NCBI GenBank assembly: GCA_044433645.1
Contig: JAWXTK010000026.1
Span: 1-23,175, forward strand
Origin: JAWXTK01 sp044433645
Lineage (GTDB): Bacteria > Bacteroidota > Bacteroidia > Bacteroidales > Rikenellaceae
Direction: 5' to 3'
DNA length: 23,175 bases
Shown: positions 1 through 8,057 of the stretch, one piece after another
How the letters are laid out: every line of letters begins with the position of its first letter
Numbering within the stretch: position 1 is the first letter of the stretch
The notes under the pieces: model-generated
Databases searched by the model: none
Seen by the model: the letters and a program-made list of their open reading frames with translations, nothing else
Told to the model about the DNA's origin: nothing
Made by a program: the position numbers and the translations under genes

Positions 1-152
1 AACAAAAGATAGTGTTCTCCTTAAGATACTACAACGAACTAAGTTACAAGGAGATAGAAAAAATTACAGACACCTCTCAGAGTGCATTGAAAGTGTCTTA
101 CCATTTAGCAGAAAAAAAAATTAAAGAATATATATCATCGTTTTTATTATGA
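1..152 (+). CDS. ECF-type RNA polymerase sigma factor, C-terminal end (5' truncated by window)
   Basis: An open frame beginning at base 3 runs to the TGA at 150-152, giving the last 49 residues of a protein whose start lies outside the window. The visible part is a sigma-70 region 4 helix-turn-helix: LRYYNELSYKEIEKIT, then TSQSALKVSYHLAEKKIKEY. The S/T-x-x-ALK-x-SYH-x-A-x-KKI pattern is typical of Bacteroidota ECF sigma factors and binds the -35 region of target promoters. The stop overlaps the next start codon (ATGA at 149-152), so the gene is translationally coupled to its neighbour and heads a five-gene operon ending at 4591. An A9 run (112-120) lies near the 3' end. Which ECF group it belongs to cannot be told from this fragment. 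Confidence 0.88.
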   Translation, partial: QKIVFSLRYYNELSYKEIEKITDTSQSALKVSYHLAEKKIKEYISSFLL

Positions 153-445
153 TAAATCTTGAAGAAATAAAAAATAAACACACCTCAGCTTACAAAGTTC
201 CCGAAGGATATTTTGAAGCCATGGAGGCTCGCATCCTACACAAAGCCAAGCGCGAAAAACGATTGAGACTCTCGCTAAAAATTGGCATAGTCTCTATCGC
301 TGCGAGTTTTATTATAGGAATATTTACGCCCTGGCAACAAAGTCAGAAAATCAACTACGATCTGGATTACGTGCTCGAAAACGCCTCTAACGACGAGCTT
401 GAGCAAATGATGGATTTAGTTTATATGGACCCTTTAAACATTTAA
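149..445 (+). CDS. Small single-pass membrane protein, probable anti-sigma partner
   Basis: A 98-residue protein whose ATG overlaps the sigma factor stop by 4 nt. Residues 1-42 are charged and predicted cytoplasmic. They include KVPEGYFEAMEARIL, a 'VPegYF' pattern I associate with small proteins encoded directly after Bacteroidota ECF sigma genes. A hydrophobic helix spans about 43-62 (IGIVSIAASFIIGIF), preceded by basic residues (KREKRLRL), so the N-terminus should be inside. The roughly 35-residue acidic tail would lie in the periplasm. Position, coupling and topology suggest an anti-sigma or sigma-tethering protein. There is no zinc-binding HxxxCxxC motif, so it is not a classic ZAS anti-sigma factor. 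The function is inferred from context. Confidence 0.6.
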   Translation: MINLEEIKNKHTSAYKVPEGYFEAMEARILHKAKREKRLRLSLKIGIVSIAASFIIGIFTPWQQSQKINYDLDYVLENASNDELEQMMDLVYMDPLNI

Positions 446-447
446 TT

Positions 448-894
448 ATGAGATATCTAATTTTAGCAATGTTTACATTTTTGAGCATACAGGTAAGCTT
501 TGCTCAAAATACTAATTTTAATGAATTACTCTTTGAGGCCAAGGCTCAGGAAATGAAAAAATCATTGGATATAAGCGATGAAAAGTTTAGTGATTTTCGC
601 ACAATTTACAAAAACTACGACACAGAAATCCTAAATGTGTACAAAAATTACAAGCCCAAAATGTCAACAAGCAAGGCGATAGAGGATGGCGTAGACACCC
701 AAACGGCACTGGAAATTATTGACGTGCAATTTGCTAATGCAGACAGAATTTTAGAGATTAAAAACAAATATTTGCGCGAATTTTCTAAGGTGCTTTCAGG
801 CACGCAATTAATAAAATTCTACCAAACTGAAAACTCTATACGCAACAAAACAAAACGCGAGTTTAACCAACGCAAAAAGGCTAAAACTGAGTAA
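448..894 (+). CDS. Secreted Spy/CpxP-like helical protein, candidate sensor for the ECF sigma factor
   Basis: A 148-residue protein starting 2 nt after the previous stop. A signal peptide covers about 1-19 (hydrophobic core, then SFA before QNTN). The mature part is almost entirely charged helix: EMKKSLDISDEKFSDFRTIYKNYDTEIL, later ILEIKNKYLREFSKVLSGTQLIKFYQTE. The layout of an early 'LdiSdeKF..iY..Y' and a late 'L...Ql.KFyq.e' resembles the LTxxQ-type periplasmic Spy/CpxP/zinc-resistance-associated fold. In Bacteroidota, proteins of this kind often sit beside ECF sigma factors and are labelled 'sensor of ECF sigma factor'. The basic C-terminus (KTKREFNQRKKAKTE) is notable. A role in sensing envelope stress for the upstream sigma and membrane pair is inferred from operon position. 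Confidence 0.6.
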   Translation: MRYLILAMFTFLSIQVSFAQNTNFNELLFEAKAQEMKKSLDISDEKFSDFRTIYKNYDTEILNVYKNYKPKMSTSKAIEDGVDTQTALEIIDVQFANADRILEIKNKYLREFSKVLSGTQLIKFYQTENSIRNKTKREFNQRKKAKTE

Positions 895-896
895 AA

Positions 897-2390
897 ATGA
901 AAAAGATATTACTAACCTTATTAGCTCTAAGTGTATATTTCAACGCTCTGTCTTACAACGAGATAGACCGTATAATAGAGCAAAAAGCAAAACAAGAAAA
1001 TCTCACGCTCTCGCCCCTATGCGATGATGCAACCTTTATTAGACGCGCCACATTAACCATAACAGGAAGACTACCTCTGTGGCAAAAAACCGAGGAATTT
1101 ACAGCTAGCCGCGACACCAAAAAACGTGAAAAATTAATCAAAGAATTGCTAGCCTCTGAGCCTTACGTAGATTACCAAATCATGAAATGGGGCGACTTGT
1201 TTCGCATCAAATCTGAATTCCCTAGCAACATTTGGCCCAACGCTGTGCAGGCCTACAATAGGTGGATTAGAGAATACATCGCACCAAATGTTAGCTACGA
1301 CAAAATGGTCTACGATTTATTGACCTCATCGGGTAGTAATTTTCGCTCGCCTGGGGTAAATTTCTTTCGCGCATTTCAAGATCGTGACCCCAAATTAATA
1401 GCTGACAATGTGTCTGTATTGTTCACTGGTGTGAGGACTGCACCTGATCAATACCAAGAATTTTTTACGCAATTAAAATACAAAAATACCAACGAGTGGA
1501 AGGAAGAAATAGTGTACGTTGACCTCGACCACAGACCTACCTCTATGCAAATTACCATGCCCGACGGCGAGATAATTAAGCTAAAACAAGGCGTTGATTA
1601 CAGACAACTTTTTGCAAGTTGGTTATGCTCGCCCACAAACGATTTATTTGCAAAATCTATGGCCAACAGAGTGTGGTATTGGTTAATGGGGCGAGGAATC
1701 ATAGACCCTGTGGATGATATTTCACAGCAAAACACGGCATCAAATCCTGAACTTTTGGCCTATTTAGAAAAAGAATTTATCACCTCGGGTTTCGACCTTA
1801 AAAAGTTGTTTTATCTTATACTTTCTTCGGATGCTTTCTCGCGCAGTTCTATCTCGGAGTGTGACAAAGAAAAAGGAGCTAAGTATTTTGCATACTACCC
1901 AACTATTAGGCTAAATTCTGAGCAACTACTTGATGCAATAAACGACGTGACGGGAGTTTTTGACACCTACATTAGCCGTGTGCCCGAGCCTTATTCTTAC
2001 TTTCCCTCGGATATTCGTGCCGTGCAACTTGGAGATGGGACAGTAACCTCGGCAGCTATTGAGCTTTTTGGCCGACCTTCAAGAGATGTGTCTATGGAGA
2101 GCGATAGAAACAACGATTTAAATTCTAAGCAGGTGCTTTACCTATTAAATTCTGCAAAAATTCTACAAAAAATAAATTCAAGCGATAAGATAAAATTACT
2201 GCTCGAAGAAAAACTCACGCGCGAGGATTTAATTAAGCGCATCTACCTTATCATGCTCTCAAGAGAGGCCAGCGCAGAGGAAACCAAGCAAATTATAGCC
2301 GTGTGCGCAAGCACAAGAAACGACAAAACATTTGTAGGCGATTTAATTTGGGCACTTATCAACAGCTCCGAATTTTTGTTTAACCACTAA
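897..2390 (+). CDS. Secreted DUF1549/DUF1553 (planctomycete PSD1-type) protein lacking the Cys motifs
   Basis: A 497-residue protein starting 2 nt after the preceding stop, with an N-terminal signal sequence (about 1-19). Residues 22-190 match DUF1549: IDRIIEQKAKQ, RRATLTITGRLP, and 'DNVSVLFTGVRTA'. Residues 235-480 match DUF1553: FAKSMANRVWYWLMGRGIID, PVDDISQQNTASNPELLAYL, SEQLLDAINDVTG and FGRPSRD. These families are abundant in Planctomycetes and Verrucomicrobia, where they are often fused to cytochrome c-like domains. Those extra domains are absent here, so the protein is short. The usual CAQCHDHP motif is replaced by PDQYQEFF (183-190), and the later CxCER by MESDR. The biochemical function of the family is not established. 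The next gene encodes the PPC protein that typically accompanies it. Confidence 0.8.
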   Translation: MKKILLTLLALSVYFNALSYNEIDRIIEQKAKQENLTLSPLCDDATFIRRATLTITGRLPLWQKTEEFTASRDTKKREKLIKELLASEPYVDYQIMKWGDLFRIKSEFPSNIWPNAVQAYNRWIREYIAPNVSYDKMVYDLLTSSGSNFRSPGVNFFRAFQDRDPKLIADNVSVLFTGVRTAPDQYQEFFTQLKYKNTNEWKEEIVYVDLDHRPTSMQITMPDGEIIKLKQGVDYRQLFASWLCSPTNDLFAKSMANRVWYWLMGRGIIDPVDDISQQNTASNPELLAYLEKEFITSGFDLKKLFYLILSSDAFSRSSISECDKEKGAKYFAYYPTIRLNSEQLLDAINDVTGVFDTYISRVPEPYSYFPSDIRAVQLGDGTVTSAAIELFGRPSRDVSMESDRNNDLNSKQVLYLLNSAKILQKINSSDKIKLLLEEKLTREDLIKRIYLIMLSREASAEETKQIIAVCASTRNDKTFVGDLIWALINSSEFLFNH

Positions 2391-2404
2391 GAAAACCACG
2401 AACT

Positions 2405-4591
2405 ATGAAAAAGATATTTTTTGCCCTAGCGCTTTGTTTATTTGCTCAAATAACTCTTGCGCAGAAAACATATATTGGTTACATTTTCCCCTCGGGAGGG
2501 CCACGTGGCAGCGAATTTATAATTGAAATAGGTGGTCAAAGCATACTTGGTAGCCAAACCGTTTTAGTGAGTGGCGAGGGCATCAAGGCCGAAATTATAC
2601 CCGAAGACCCCAAAGAAATCGCCAAGAAAAAACAAGCTCAGAAAAAGAAAAAGAAAAACATATCTGACGAGGACAACCTGCAACTAGCTGACGCTATCAA
2701 GGTGAAAATCACCATAGACAAAACAGCTAGCCTTGGTATGCGCGATGTGAAAATACAAGCCCCCAACGGAACGATGTCCAACCGTCTATTCTTTGAAATA
2801 GGCCAATATCCTAACTTTGTAGAAACAGAATCAAACAGTTCTATTGAGAAGGCAAACCTTGTAGATGCTTTGCCCACGGTGCTAAACGGCCAAGTGGAGC
2901 GAGGAGGTAGAGACTTCTTCTGCTTTGAGGCTAAAAAGGGGCAAAGAATAGTTGCAAAGACTCTTGCGCGTAGGTTTGTGCCCTATTTAGCTGACGCAGT
3001 TCCAGGCTGGTTTCAGGCCGTTACTACAATTTATGATAGCGATTTCAAAGAGGTGGCTTATAGCGATGACTACAACTTAGTGGCCGACCCAACAATTATC
3101 TTTACACCCAAAAAAACAGGCAAATATTACCTGGAAATCAAAGATGCTATCTTCCGTGGACGTGCCGATTTTGTATATCGCATAGACTTGGGTGAGATAC
3201 CTTTTGTAACCTCGATTTTCCCTTTGGGTTGGAGCGAGAAAAGCACCCAAGAGTTTGAAATCAAAGGAGAAAACCTAGCGAAAGAAAAAATCAAAATCAA
3301 AACACCAAAGGCTCAAGACAGATATTCGAGCTTTGTGGTAAACAAAAATAAACACGAGTCCAACGCCTTCACCCTGCAAATTAGCGACAAGAAAGAAGAG
3401 TTAATTGCAAAGGATTTAGGCGATGAAATTTCATCGGCAACGCCCCTTGTGGAAGACAAAATCGTAAATGCTCGCATAGAACACGAATACGACAAGGATT
3501 GGTATTACTTTGATGTGGACAAGAAAAACAGCACATGGAGTTTTGAAATTACAGCGCGCCGTTTGGGCTCATCGCTTGATGCTAAGATAACTATTATGGA
3601 CGCACAAGGCGTGGTGGTCAAACAAGAAGATGACACCAACAACCCATCCGAGGGGATGATAACTCATCATGCAGATGCACTGCTGGTTCATAAATTTACA
3701 AAAATAGGGCGCTATTATATAAGAGTCACTGACACTCAGAACAAATTTGGAGATAACTATGCTTATCGCCTACACGCCTACCAATCTACCCCTGGATTCC
3801 GTTTAAGAATAGAACCCTCGGCTATATCTATACCCCAAGGTGGCAGTGCTCATTTCACCGTGTTCCCCGAAAGAGACAATGGATTTCGCCAAAGCATAGA
3901 GATTAAATCTGACAACCTACCCGAAGGATTTTCCCTCAGCAACGCAGTGATAAACCAAGGTGCAAAATCCTATAAAATGAGCATCACAGCGCCTGAAAAT
4001 GCTCCTGTAGGCAAGGTTGATTTTTCGCTCTATGGTGAGTCTAAAAGCCGCAAAGGCGAAGTGACAAAAAGCGTAGCTCAACCTGTGGAGGCTATGTTGC
4101 AGGCCTTTTATATTACTCACCTTATACCCACCGATGAGTTTAGGGTTGACATTGCCCAAGCCGAGCCTTTCTCTTTGAGCGTGGATGATTGCAATGAGCT
4201 CCCTCTGCAACTTGATGCCACAAATAAAGTGAAGTTAAAAGTGAGAGTTAAACGCCAAGAGGGTTACACAGAACCCATACTTATAATGTATCGCTCAGGC
4301 ATGAGTAAGGCCATATTTGCCGACCTAGTAACCGCAACTGCCGAAGATGAATTTGTAACCTTAGAAATAGAATGTGTAAAATGGTACAAGCCCAAAAGCG
4401 CATTAAATTGCAGCTTGTTGGGCACAGTCAAAGCCACCACTCAGGCCAAGGTTGCAGGGCAGAAAAGAAATAGTATAAGTGCAGCAGTAATGGTAGTGAG
4501 CCCCTATTTTCATTGTCTCACACCCATAACAGAAGACCCTAATAGGGTGGTAAAAAAGAAAGAGACAGAGAAAAATGATACCAATAAGTAG
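2405..4591 (+). CDS. Large secreted PPC/Ig-like domain protein, partner of the DUF1549/DUF1553 protein
   Basis: A 728-residue protein with a clear signal peptide (about 1-19, cut before QKTYIG). The mature start, IFPSGGPRGSEFIIEIGG, resembles the N-terminal IPT-like segment ('fPaGGqrGttvevti.G') of planctomycete PPC proteins encoded beside DUF1549/DUF1553 genes. A Lys-rich insert follows (about 68-85, KKKQAQKKKKK). Next comes 'LGMRDVKIQAPNGTMSNRLF', and then two pre-peptidase C-terminal-like beta domains at about 140-255 (ending near GKYYLEI) and 340-465 (DWYYFDV through GRYYIRV). The C-terminal third looks like Ig or fibronectin-like beta domains, and the extreme end is highly charged. No protease catalytic site is visible. 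It probably binds or scaffolds outside the inner membrane together with the upstream protein. It starts 14 nt after that gene, and no hairpin terminator follows it. Confidence 0.72.
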   Translation: MKKIFFALALCLFAQITLAQKTYIGYIFPSGGPRGSEFIIEIGGQSILGSQTVLVSGEGIKAEIIPEDPKEIAKKKQAQKKKKKNISDEDNLQLADAIKVKITIDKTASLGMRDVKIQAPNGTMSNRLFFEIGQYPNFVETESNSSIEKANLVDALPTVLNGQVERGGRDFFCFEAKKGQRIVAKTLARRFVPYLADAVPGWFQAVTTIYDSDFKEVAYSDDYNLVADPTIIFTPKKTGKYYLEIKDAIFRGRADFVYRIDLGEIPFVTSIFPLGWSEKSTQEFEIKGENLAKEKIKIKTPKAQDRYSSFVVNKNKHESNAFTLQISDKKEELIAKDLGDEISSATPLVEDKIVNARIEHEYDKDWYYFDVDKKNSTWSFEITARRLGSSLDAKITIMDAQGVVVKQEDDTNNPSEGMITHHADALLVHKFTKIGRYYIRVTDTQNKFGDNYAYRLHAYQSTPGFRLRIEPSAISIPQGGSAHFTVFPERDNGFRQSIEIKSDNLPEGFSLSNAVINQGAKSYKMSITAPENAPVGKVDFSLYGESKSRKGEVTKSVAQPVEAMLQAFYITHLIPTDEFRVDIAQAEPFSLSVDDCNELPLQLDATNKVKLKVRVKRQEGYTEPILIMYRSGMSKAIFADLVTATAEDEFVTLEIECVKWYKPKSALNCSLLGTVKATTQAKVAGQKRNSISAAVMVVSPYFHCLTPITEDPNRVVKKKETEKNDTNK

Positions 4592-4607
4592 GTATTTTTA
4601 AAAAAAA

Positions 4608-4641
4608 TTTGTTATTTTCCAATTATTTTTTACTAACTTGC
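4608..4641 (+). promoter_or_regulatory. Possible weak Bacteroidota promoter for the chorismatase-like gene
   Basis: TTTG at 4608-4611 and TAACTTGC at 4634-4641 resemble the -33 (TTTG) and -7 (TAnnTTTG) elements. Their spacing is 22 nt, slightly long, and the -7 element deviates at its last bases. It lies about 40 nt before the ATG at 4682 in an otherwise featureless AT-rich gap. Confidence 0.35.
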
Positions 4642-4681
4642 ATCAAAGAAACCGTTTTCAACAAAACACACTATTTTAAAA

Positions 4682-5788
4682 ATGATAACTAAATGTTTTA
4701 CTCCGGAGCTTAGCGCTTCGTTTAACCTAACGCTTAGCAACTTGCTGTCTCAAATTACCGACGTTGAGGGTATCACCCCTGTTCGTGTTACGTTTTTCTC
4801 TGATGCAGAACAAGACGAGGAACTAGAAGAAGAAAGACAGGCTGCTAGAGCTATCATCAATGACCACTTTGGTGACAGCATCCCTACATGGAACCTAATA
4901 GGTCAATCACCTATTTGTACTAATCACACAGACGGTGTGCCCGAGAAACATTTTCCTCTAGCTGCCGAAGTATCTTATTTGGAATGCGACAAAAAAGATA
5001 TTTCATTTAGAATGTTTGAAAATAGGCCTTACGTTGTAACAGAATTAGACGGGGTAAAAAAACTTTACGTATCTGGCATACGCAACAATTACACTTACGA
5101 TGTAATAGAGCAATGCGAAGAAACTTTCGCTAAGATGCACCGTCTACTTAAACTAGAGCAGATGCCTATTAACTCCATCGTTCGTCAATGGAACTACGTG
5201 CGCAAGATAGTTGGTGTGGTTGGAGAATTTCAAAATTATCAACAATTCAACGATGCTCGTAGTTATTTCTACGATCAAACCCAGTGGCCAGAAGGCTATC
5301 CTGCAGCAACGGGCATAGGCGTTATTTGTGGTAAAATATCTGTTGACTTTGATGCTGCCACGGGTCTTGACAATGTGAAAGCCATAGACAACTTACTTCA
5401 AGTTGCAGCTCACGTTTATTCGCAAGAAGTTCTTATCGGCAAACAAACCGTACACAAAAGAACACCTAAGTTTGAGCGTGCAAAAATAGCTGGTGACACA
5501 CTTTACATCTCAGGCACAGCATCTATTCGTGGCGAAGATTCAATAGGCTGGGATGATATAGACAAACAAACTATTGTGACGCTTGAAAACATAGAACACC
5601 TAGTTGAGCAAGCAGGCACCAAGCCTATGGAGGCCATGAGAGCCTACATCAAAAGACCAGAACTAGTAGCTCCAGCTCGCAAAATCATCGAAGAGCGCTA
5701 CCCCGACATTGAGGCAGTGTACGTTATCAGCGATGTTTGCCGTGACGAACTATTAATAGAGATAGAAGCCCTGGCTTACAAGGCATAA
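4682..5788 (+). CDS. Chorismatase-like protein (FkbO/Hyg5/XanB2 family, RidA-type fold)
   Basis: A 368-residue soluble protein. The second half looks like a YjgF/RidA domain (LYISGTASIRGED at 274-286, then TLENIEHLVEQAG). The centre carries features I associate with chorismatases: WNYVRKI (170-176), YQQFNDAR (186-193) and YPAATGIG (206-213). The C-terminal VCRDELLIEIE places Cys353 and Glu360 seven residues apart. From memory this matches the Cys327/Glu334 pair of Hyg5, the type that makes 3-hydroxybenzoate. Family members cleave chorismate to pyruvate plus a hydroxybenzoate or dihydrodiol acid, feeding pigments or antibiotics. No aryl-polyene or polyketide genes are visible here, so the product's use is unknown. 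It appears to be a single-gene unit ending at the hairpin at 5809-5845. A diverged Rid protein with another substrate is the main alternative. Confidence 0.65.
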   Translation: MITKCFTPELSASFNLTLSNLLSQITDVEGITPVRVTFFSDAEQDEELEEERQAARAIINDHFGDSIPTWNLIGQSPICTNHTDGVPEKHFPLAAEVSYLECDKKDISFRMFENRPYVVTELDGVKKLYVSGIRNNYTYDVIEQCEETFAKMHRLLKLEQMPINSIVRQWNYVRKIVGVVGEFQNYQQFNDARSYFYDQTQWPEGYPAATGIGVICGKISVDFDAATGLDNVKAIDNLLQVAAHVYSQEVLIGKQTVHKRTPKFERAKIAGDTLYISGTASIRGEDSIGWDDIDKQTIVTLENIEHLVEQAGTKPMEAMRAYIKRPELVAPARKIIEERYPDIEAVYVISDVCRDELLIEIEALAYKA

Positions 5789-5808
5789 GCTTTAAGTTAA
5801 AAATAATA

Positions 5809-5845
5809 AAAGGTAGTTAAAATTTTGATAATTTTAACTACCTTT
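5809..5845. terminator. Perfect 16-bp hairpin between chorismatase-like and PEGA genes
   Basis: The left arm AAAGGTAGTTAAAATT (5809-5824) pairs perfectly with AATTTTAACTACCTTT (5830-5845) across the 5-nt loop TTGAT. It begins 20 nt after the stop at 5788 and can terminate that transcript, although the stem is AT-rich and no long U-tract follows. The right arm runs into a -7 promoter element (5839-5846). Confidence 0.6.
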
Positions 5846-5846
5846 G
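5839..5846 (+). promoter_or_regulatory. -7 promoter element TACCTTTG for the PEGA/LRR gene
   Basis: TACCTTTG matches the Bacteroidota TAnnTTTG consensus exactly and lies 27 nt before the ATG at 5874. No good TTTG -33 element is seen at 19-21 nt upstream; that position falls inside the left arm of the hairpin. Confidence 0.55.
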
Positions 5847-5873
5847 TCGTACAATATTATATAACTCAGTAAT

Positions 5874-7982
5874 ATGAAGACATTTTTACAAAGAACCCTT
5901 ACCCTTATTTTCCTTGCACTAAGTTGCCAAATATCTTTGGCCCAAAACATGAGTGTAGCATCTTTTACCTTTGAAGAAAAGGATATGGATGCGCGTGTAA
6001 ATGAGCCAAAATACGACCAAAACGGAAGAAAAGCAGCCCTAATTAAATTAGAATCTATCGAAAAAGGATTTTTCTTTGACGTGGGTCAATTAGGTGTTGT
6101 TGCCGTAGTTGACAAGACAGCCCAAACATGGGTTTATGTACCTCACGGAGTTATTAGAATGGAGATTCAGCATGCTCAGCTAGGCACGCTAAAATATGAG
6201 TTTCCCATAGCAATCAAAGAGGCCTCGGTCTATCGCATGAAACTAACCTCAGAGAAAGTACTAACCATAGTAGAACAAAGCGCCGGAGGTCATTACCTGC
6301 AACTAAAAGTCTCGCCTCAAGATGCCGATGCCTCGCTTATCATAGACAACGACCCAGCCAGAGTGATAACAAACGGCGAAATAGGCGTATTCCTGCCCTT
6401 TGGCGAGCACACCTTCACCATAGAATCTTCGCTTTACAAAACAGTTACTCAGCAGATAAACATGGCAAATGAGGCAGTTGTAAGAAGTATTAACCTAGAG
6501 GCTAACTTTGGATATTTAACCATAAATTCTACCCCTTCGGCCAAGATTACCCTCAACGGCATCACCATAGGCAACACGCCCTACACCTCAGACAAATTGC
6601 CTCTGGGTCAATATAATATAGTATTATCTGCACCCGACCATGAGACCCTCAAAGAAACTATCACTCTTAGTGTAGGTGGCCAGACAGAGGGCATATCAAG
6701 AAAACTTGCGTCATTTTTAAGCCAAGTCACAATATCATCAATAGACCCTAAGGCTCAAATCTACGTAAATAACGAGCTTAAAGGAACAAATAACTGGATA
6801 GGTATGCTCCTGCCAGGAATCTACGAAGTTAAAGCCAGCAAAGCAGGCTGTCGCAGCACAGTAAAATCTCTGACGGTGCAAAGAGATAAAACTCACGTGC
6901 TAAACCTAGATCCACCAACGCCTATGTATGGCACATTAAATGTCAACACTTCGCAACTTGATGTTAATGTTTCAATCGACGGAGTGCAAGTGGGCAAAGC
7001 ACCAAATATTTTCTCAAACATCCTTGAGGGCAGTCACACTGTGCGCTGTTCAAAACAGGGTTATGAGTCTTATGAAACACAAGTTAGCGTGCAGGAAGGC
7101 AAAGTATTTACGCTAAATATGCCCTCGCTAACTCCCATAAAAGTCACTGCCAGCACACCTAGCTCAACATCTAGCTACACAAGTTCAGCAAATAGTAGCG
7201 CCATGCAAACTAATCTGCCAACAAAACTATTCACCAAGGAAATATACGAGGCCAGTGGCTCACCCACAGTCTGCACCATACCTCACGGCTACACTGCCAT
7301 AGACAAAAAAGCTTTTTATGATAGTAAAGTGACTAAAGTTTACATACCAAACTCTGTGGTTGAGATAGGCGAGCAGGCCTTTATGTTTTGCCGTGGGCTG
7401 AAAACTATAGATTTGCCAAACTCCGTAAAAACAATAGGCTCGCAGGCATTCTCCTACTCAAAATTAGAGTCTATCACCTTGCCTAATTCAGTTCTTCACA
7501 TCAAAGAAAGAGCATTTTCGCCTTGTAATCAGCTATCATATATTTCTATTCCTAGCTCGGTGTTAACAATAGAGGGAGGTGCATTTTGCATAGACCTAGA
7601 TGCCAAAAAAGGTGAGCCAACAGTTATTATTAACAACAGAAATTTTGTGTACGAAAACGGCATGCTACTCAACACTGCCAAGACCTATTTAAACTCTCTT
7701 GTTTATACTTATGGCAAACTGCAAATACCTAATGGTGTGCAGGTTATAGAAGATTACGCTTGTTGGACAACAGACAAACTTGTGCAAGTTGATATATCAT
7801 CGTCGGTTAAAAAAATCAATAGATTCTCATTCTTCTTGTGCAAAAACCTACTGTCAGTACACATTCCTAACAATGTAAAAACGCTAGGCTACGGAGCTTT
7901 TTACCACTCAAGCCGTGAGCCTAAAATGATAGTTGAAATCTCAAAATCTAGCCCAATATACAGCCAAGTGAAAAGGGGATAA
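5874..7982 (+). CDS. Secreted protein with four PEGA-like domains and BspA-type leucine-rich repeats
   Basis: A 702-residue protein with a signal peptide at 1-23 (cut A23|Q24). Residues 25-135 form a beta-rich N-terminal region (DMDARVNEPKYDQNG, VYVPHG, QLGTLKYEFPI) of a kind found in other Bacteroidales PEGA proteins. Four PEGA-like units follow at about 143-208, 212-275, 283-345 and 352-416, each with the pattern 'v.i...P.a.v.i.g...G..P......G.h.v....gy'. A Ser/Thr-rich linker (417-450) leads to a BspA-like LRR_5 block at about 464-690, with repeats such as IPNSVVEIGEQAF and LPNSVKTIGSQAF. PEGA units are thought to bind surface glycans or peptidoglycan, and BspA repeats often mediate adhesion. 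No type IX sorting domain or lipobox is seen. It ends at the strong terminator at 8004-8038. Confidence 0.82.
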   Translation: MKTFLQRTLTLIFLALSCQISLAQNMSVASFTFEEKDMDARVNEPKYDQNGRKAALIKLESIEKGFFFDVGQLGVVAVVDKTAQTWVYVPHGVIRMEIQHAQLGTLKYEFPIAIKEASVYRMKLTSEKVLTIVEQSAGGHYLQLKVSPQDADASLIIDNDPARVITNGEIGVFLPFGEHTFTIESSLYKTVTQQINMANEAVVRSINLEANFGYLTINSTPSAKITLNGITIGNTPYTSDKLPLGQYNIVLSAPDHETLKETITLSVGGQTEGISRKLASFLSQVTISSIDPKAQIYVNNELKGTNNWIGMLLPGIYEVKASKAGCRSTVKSLTVQRDKTHVLNLDPPTPMYGTLNVNTSQLDVNVSIDGVQVGKAPNIFSNILEGSHTVRCSKQGYESYETQVSVQEGKVFTLNMPSLTPIKVTASTPSSTSSYTSSANSSAMQTNLPTKLFTKEIYEASGSPTVCTIPHGYTAIDKKAFYDSKVTKVYIPNSVVEIGEQAFMFCRGLKTIDLPNSVKTIGSQAFSYSKLESITLPNSVLHIKERAFSPCNQLSYISIPSSVLTIEGGAFCIDLDAKKGEPTVIINNRNFVYENGMLLNTAKTYLNSLVYTYGKLQIPNGVQVIEDYACWTTDKLVQVDISSSVKKINRFSFFLCKNLLSVHIPNNVKTLGYGAFYHSSREPKMIVEISKSSPIYSQVKRG

Positions 7983-8003
7983 GGATTACACCATAAAATA
8001 ATT

Positions 8004-8038
8004 AAAAAACCCTGCAAGAGCATCTTGCAGGGTTTTTT
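8004..8038. terminator. Strong bidirectional intrinsic terminator
   Basis: AAAAAACCCTGCAAGA (8004-8019) pairs perfectly with TCTTGCAGGGTTTTTT (8023-8038) over the loop GCA. The GC-rich core is flanked by A6 and T6, so it gives a U-tract on either strand. It separates the convergent PEGA/LRR gene (+) and asd (-). Confidence 0.93.
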
Positions 8039-8057
8039 ATTATCAAAATGATATCTT

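Noticed and set aside
112..120. A9 run in the sigma factor gene as a second frameshift site
   Set aside because: It lies about ten codons before the stop and would only change the last residues. Nothing suggests a programmed event, and the run shows that A tracts also occur by chance in this AT-rich genome.
2638..2680. Lys-rich run in the PPC protein as a frameshift or low-quality region
   Set aside because: The run uses mixed AAG/AAA codons, stays in frame, and occurs where family members also have a charged variable insert.
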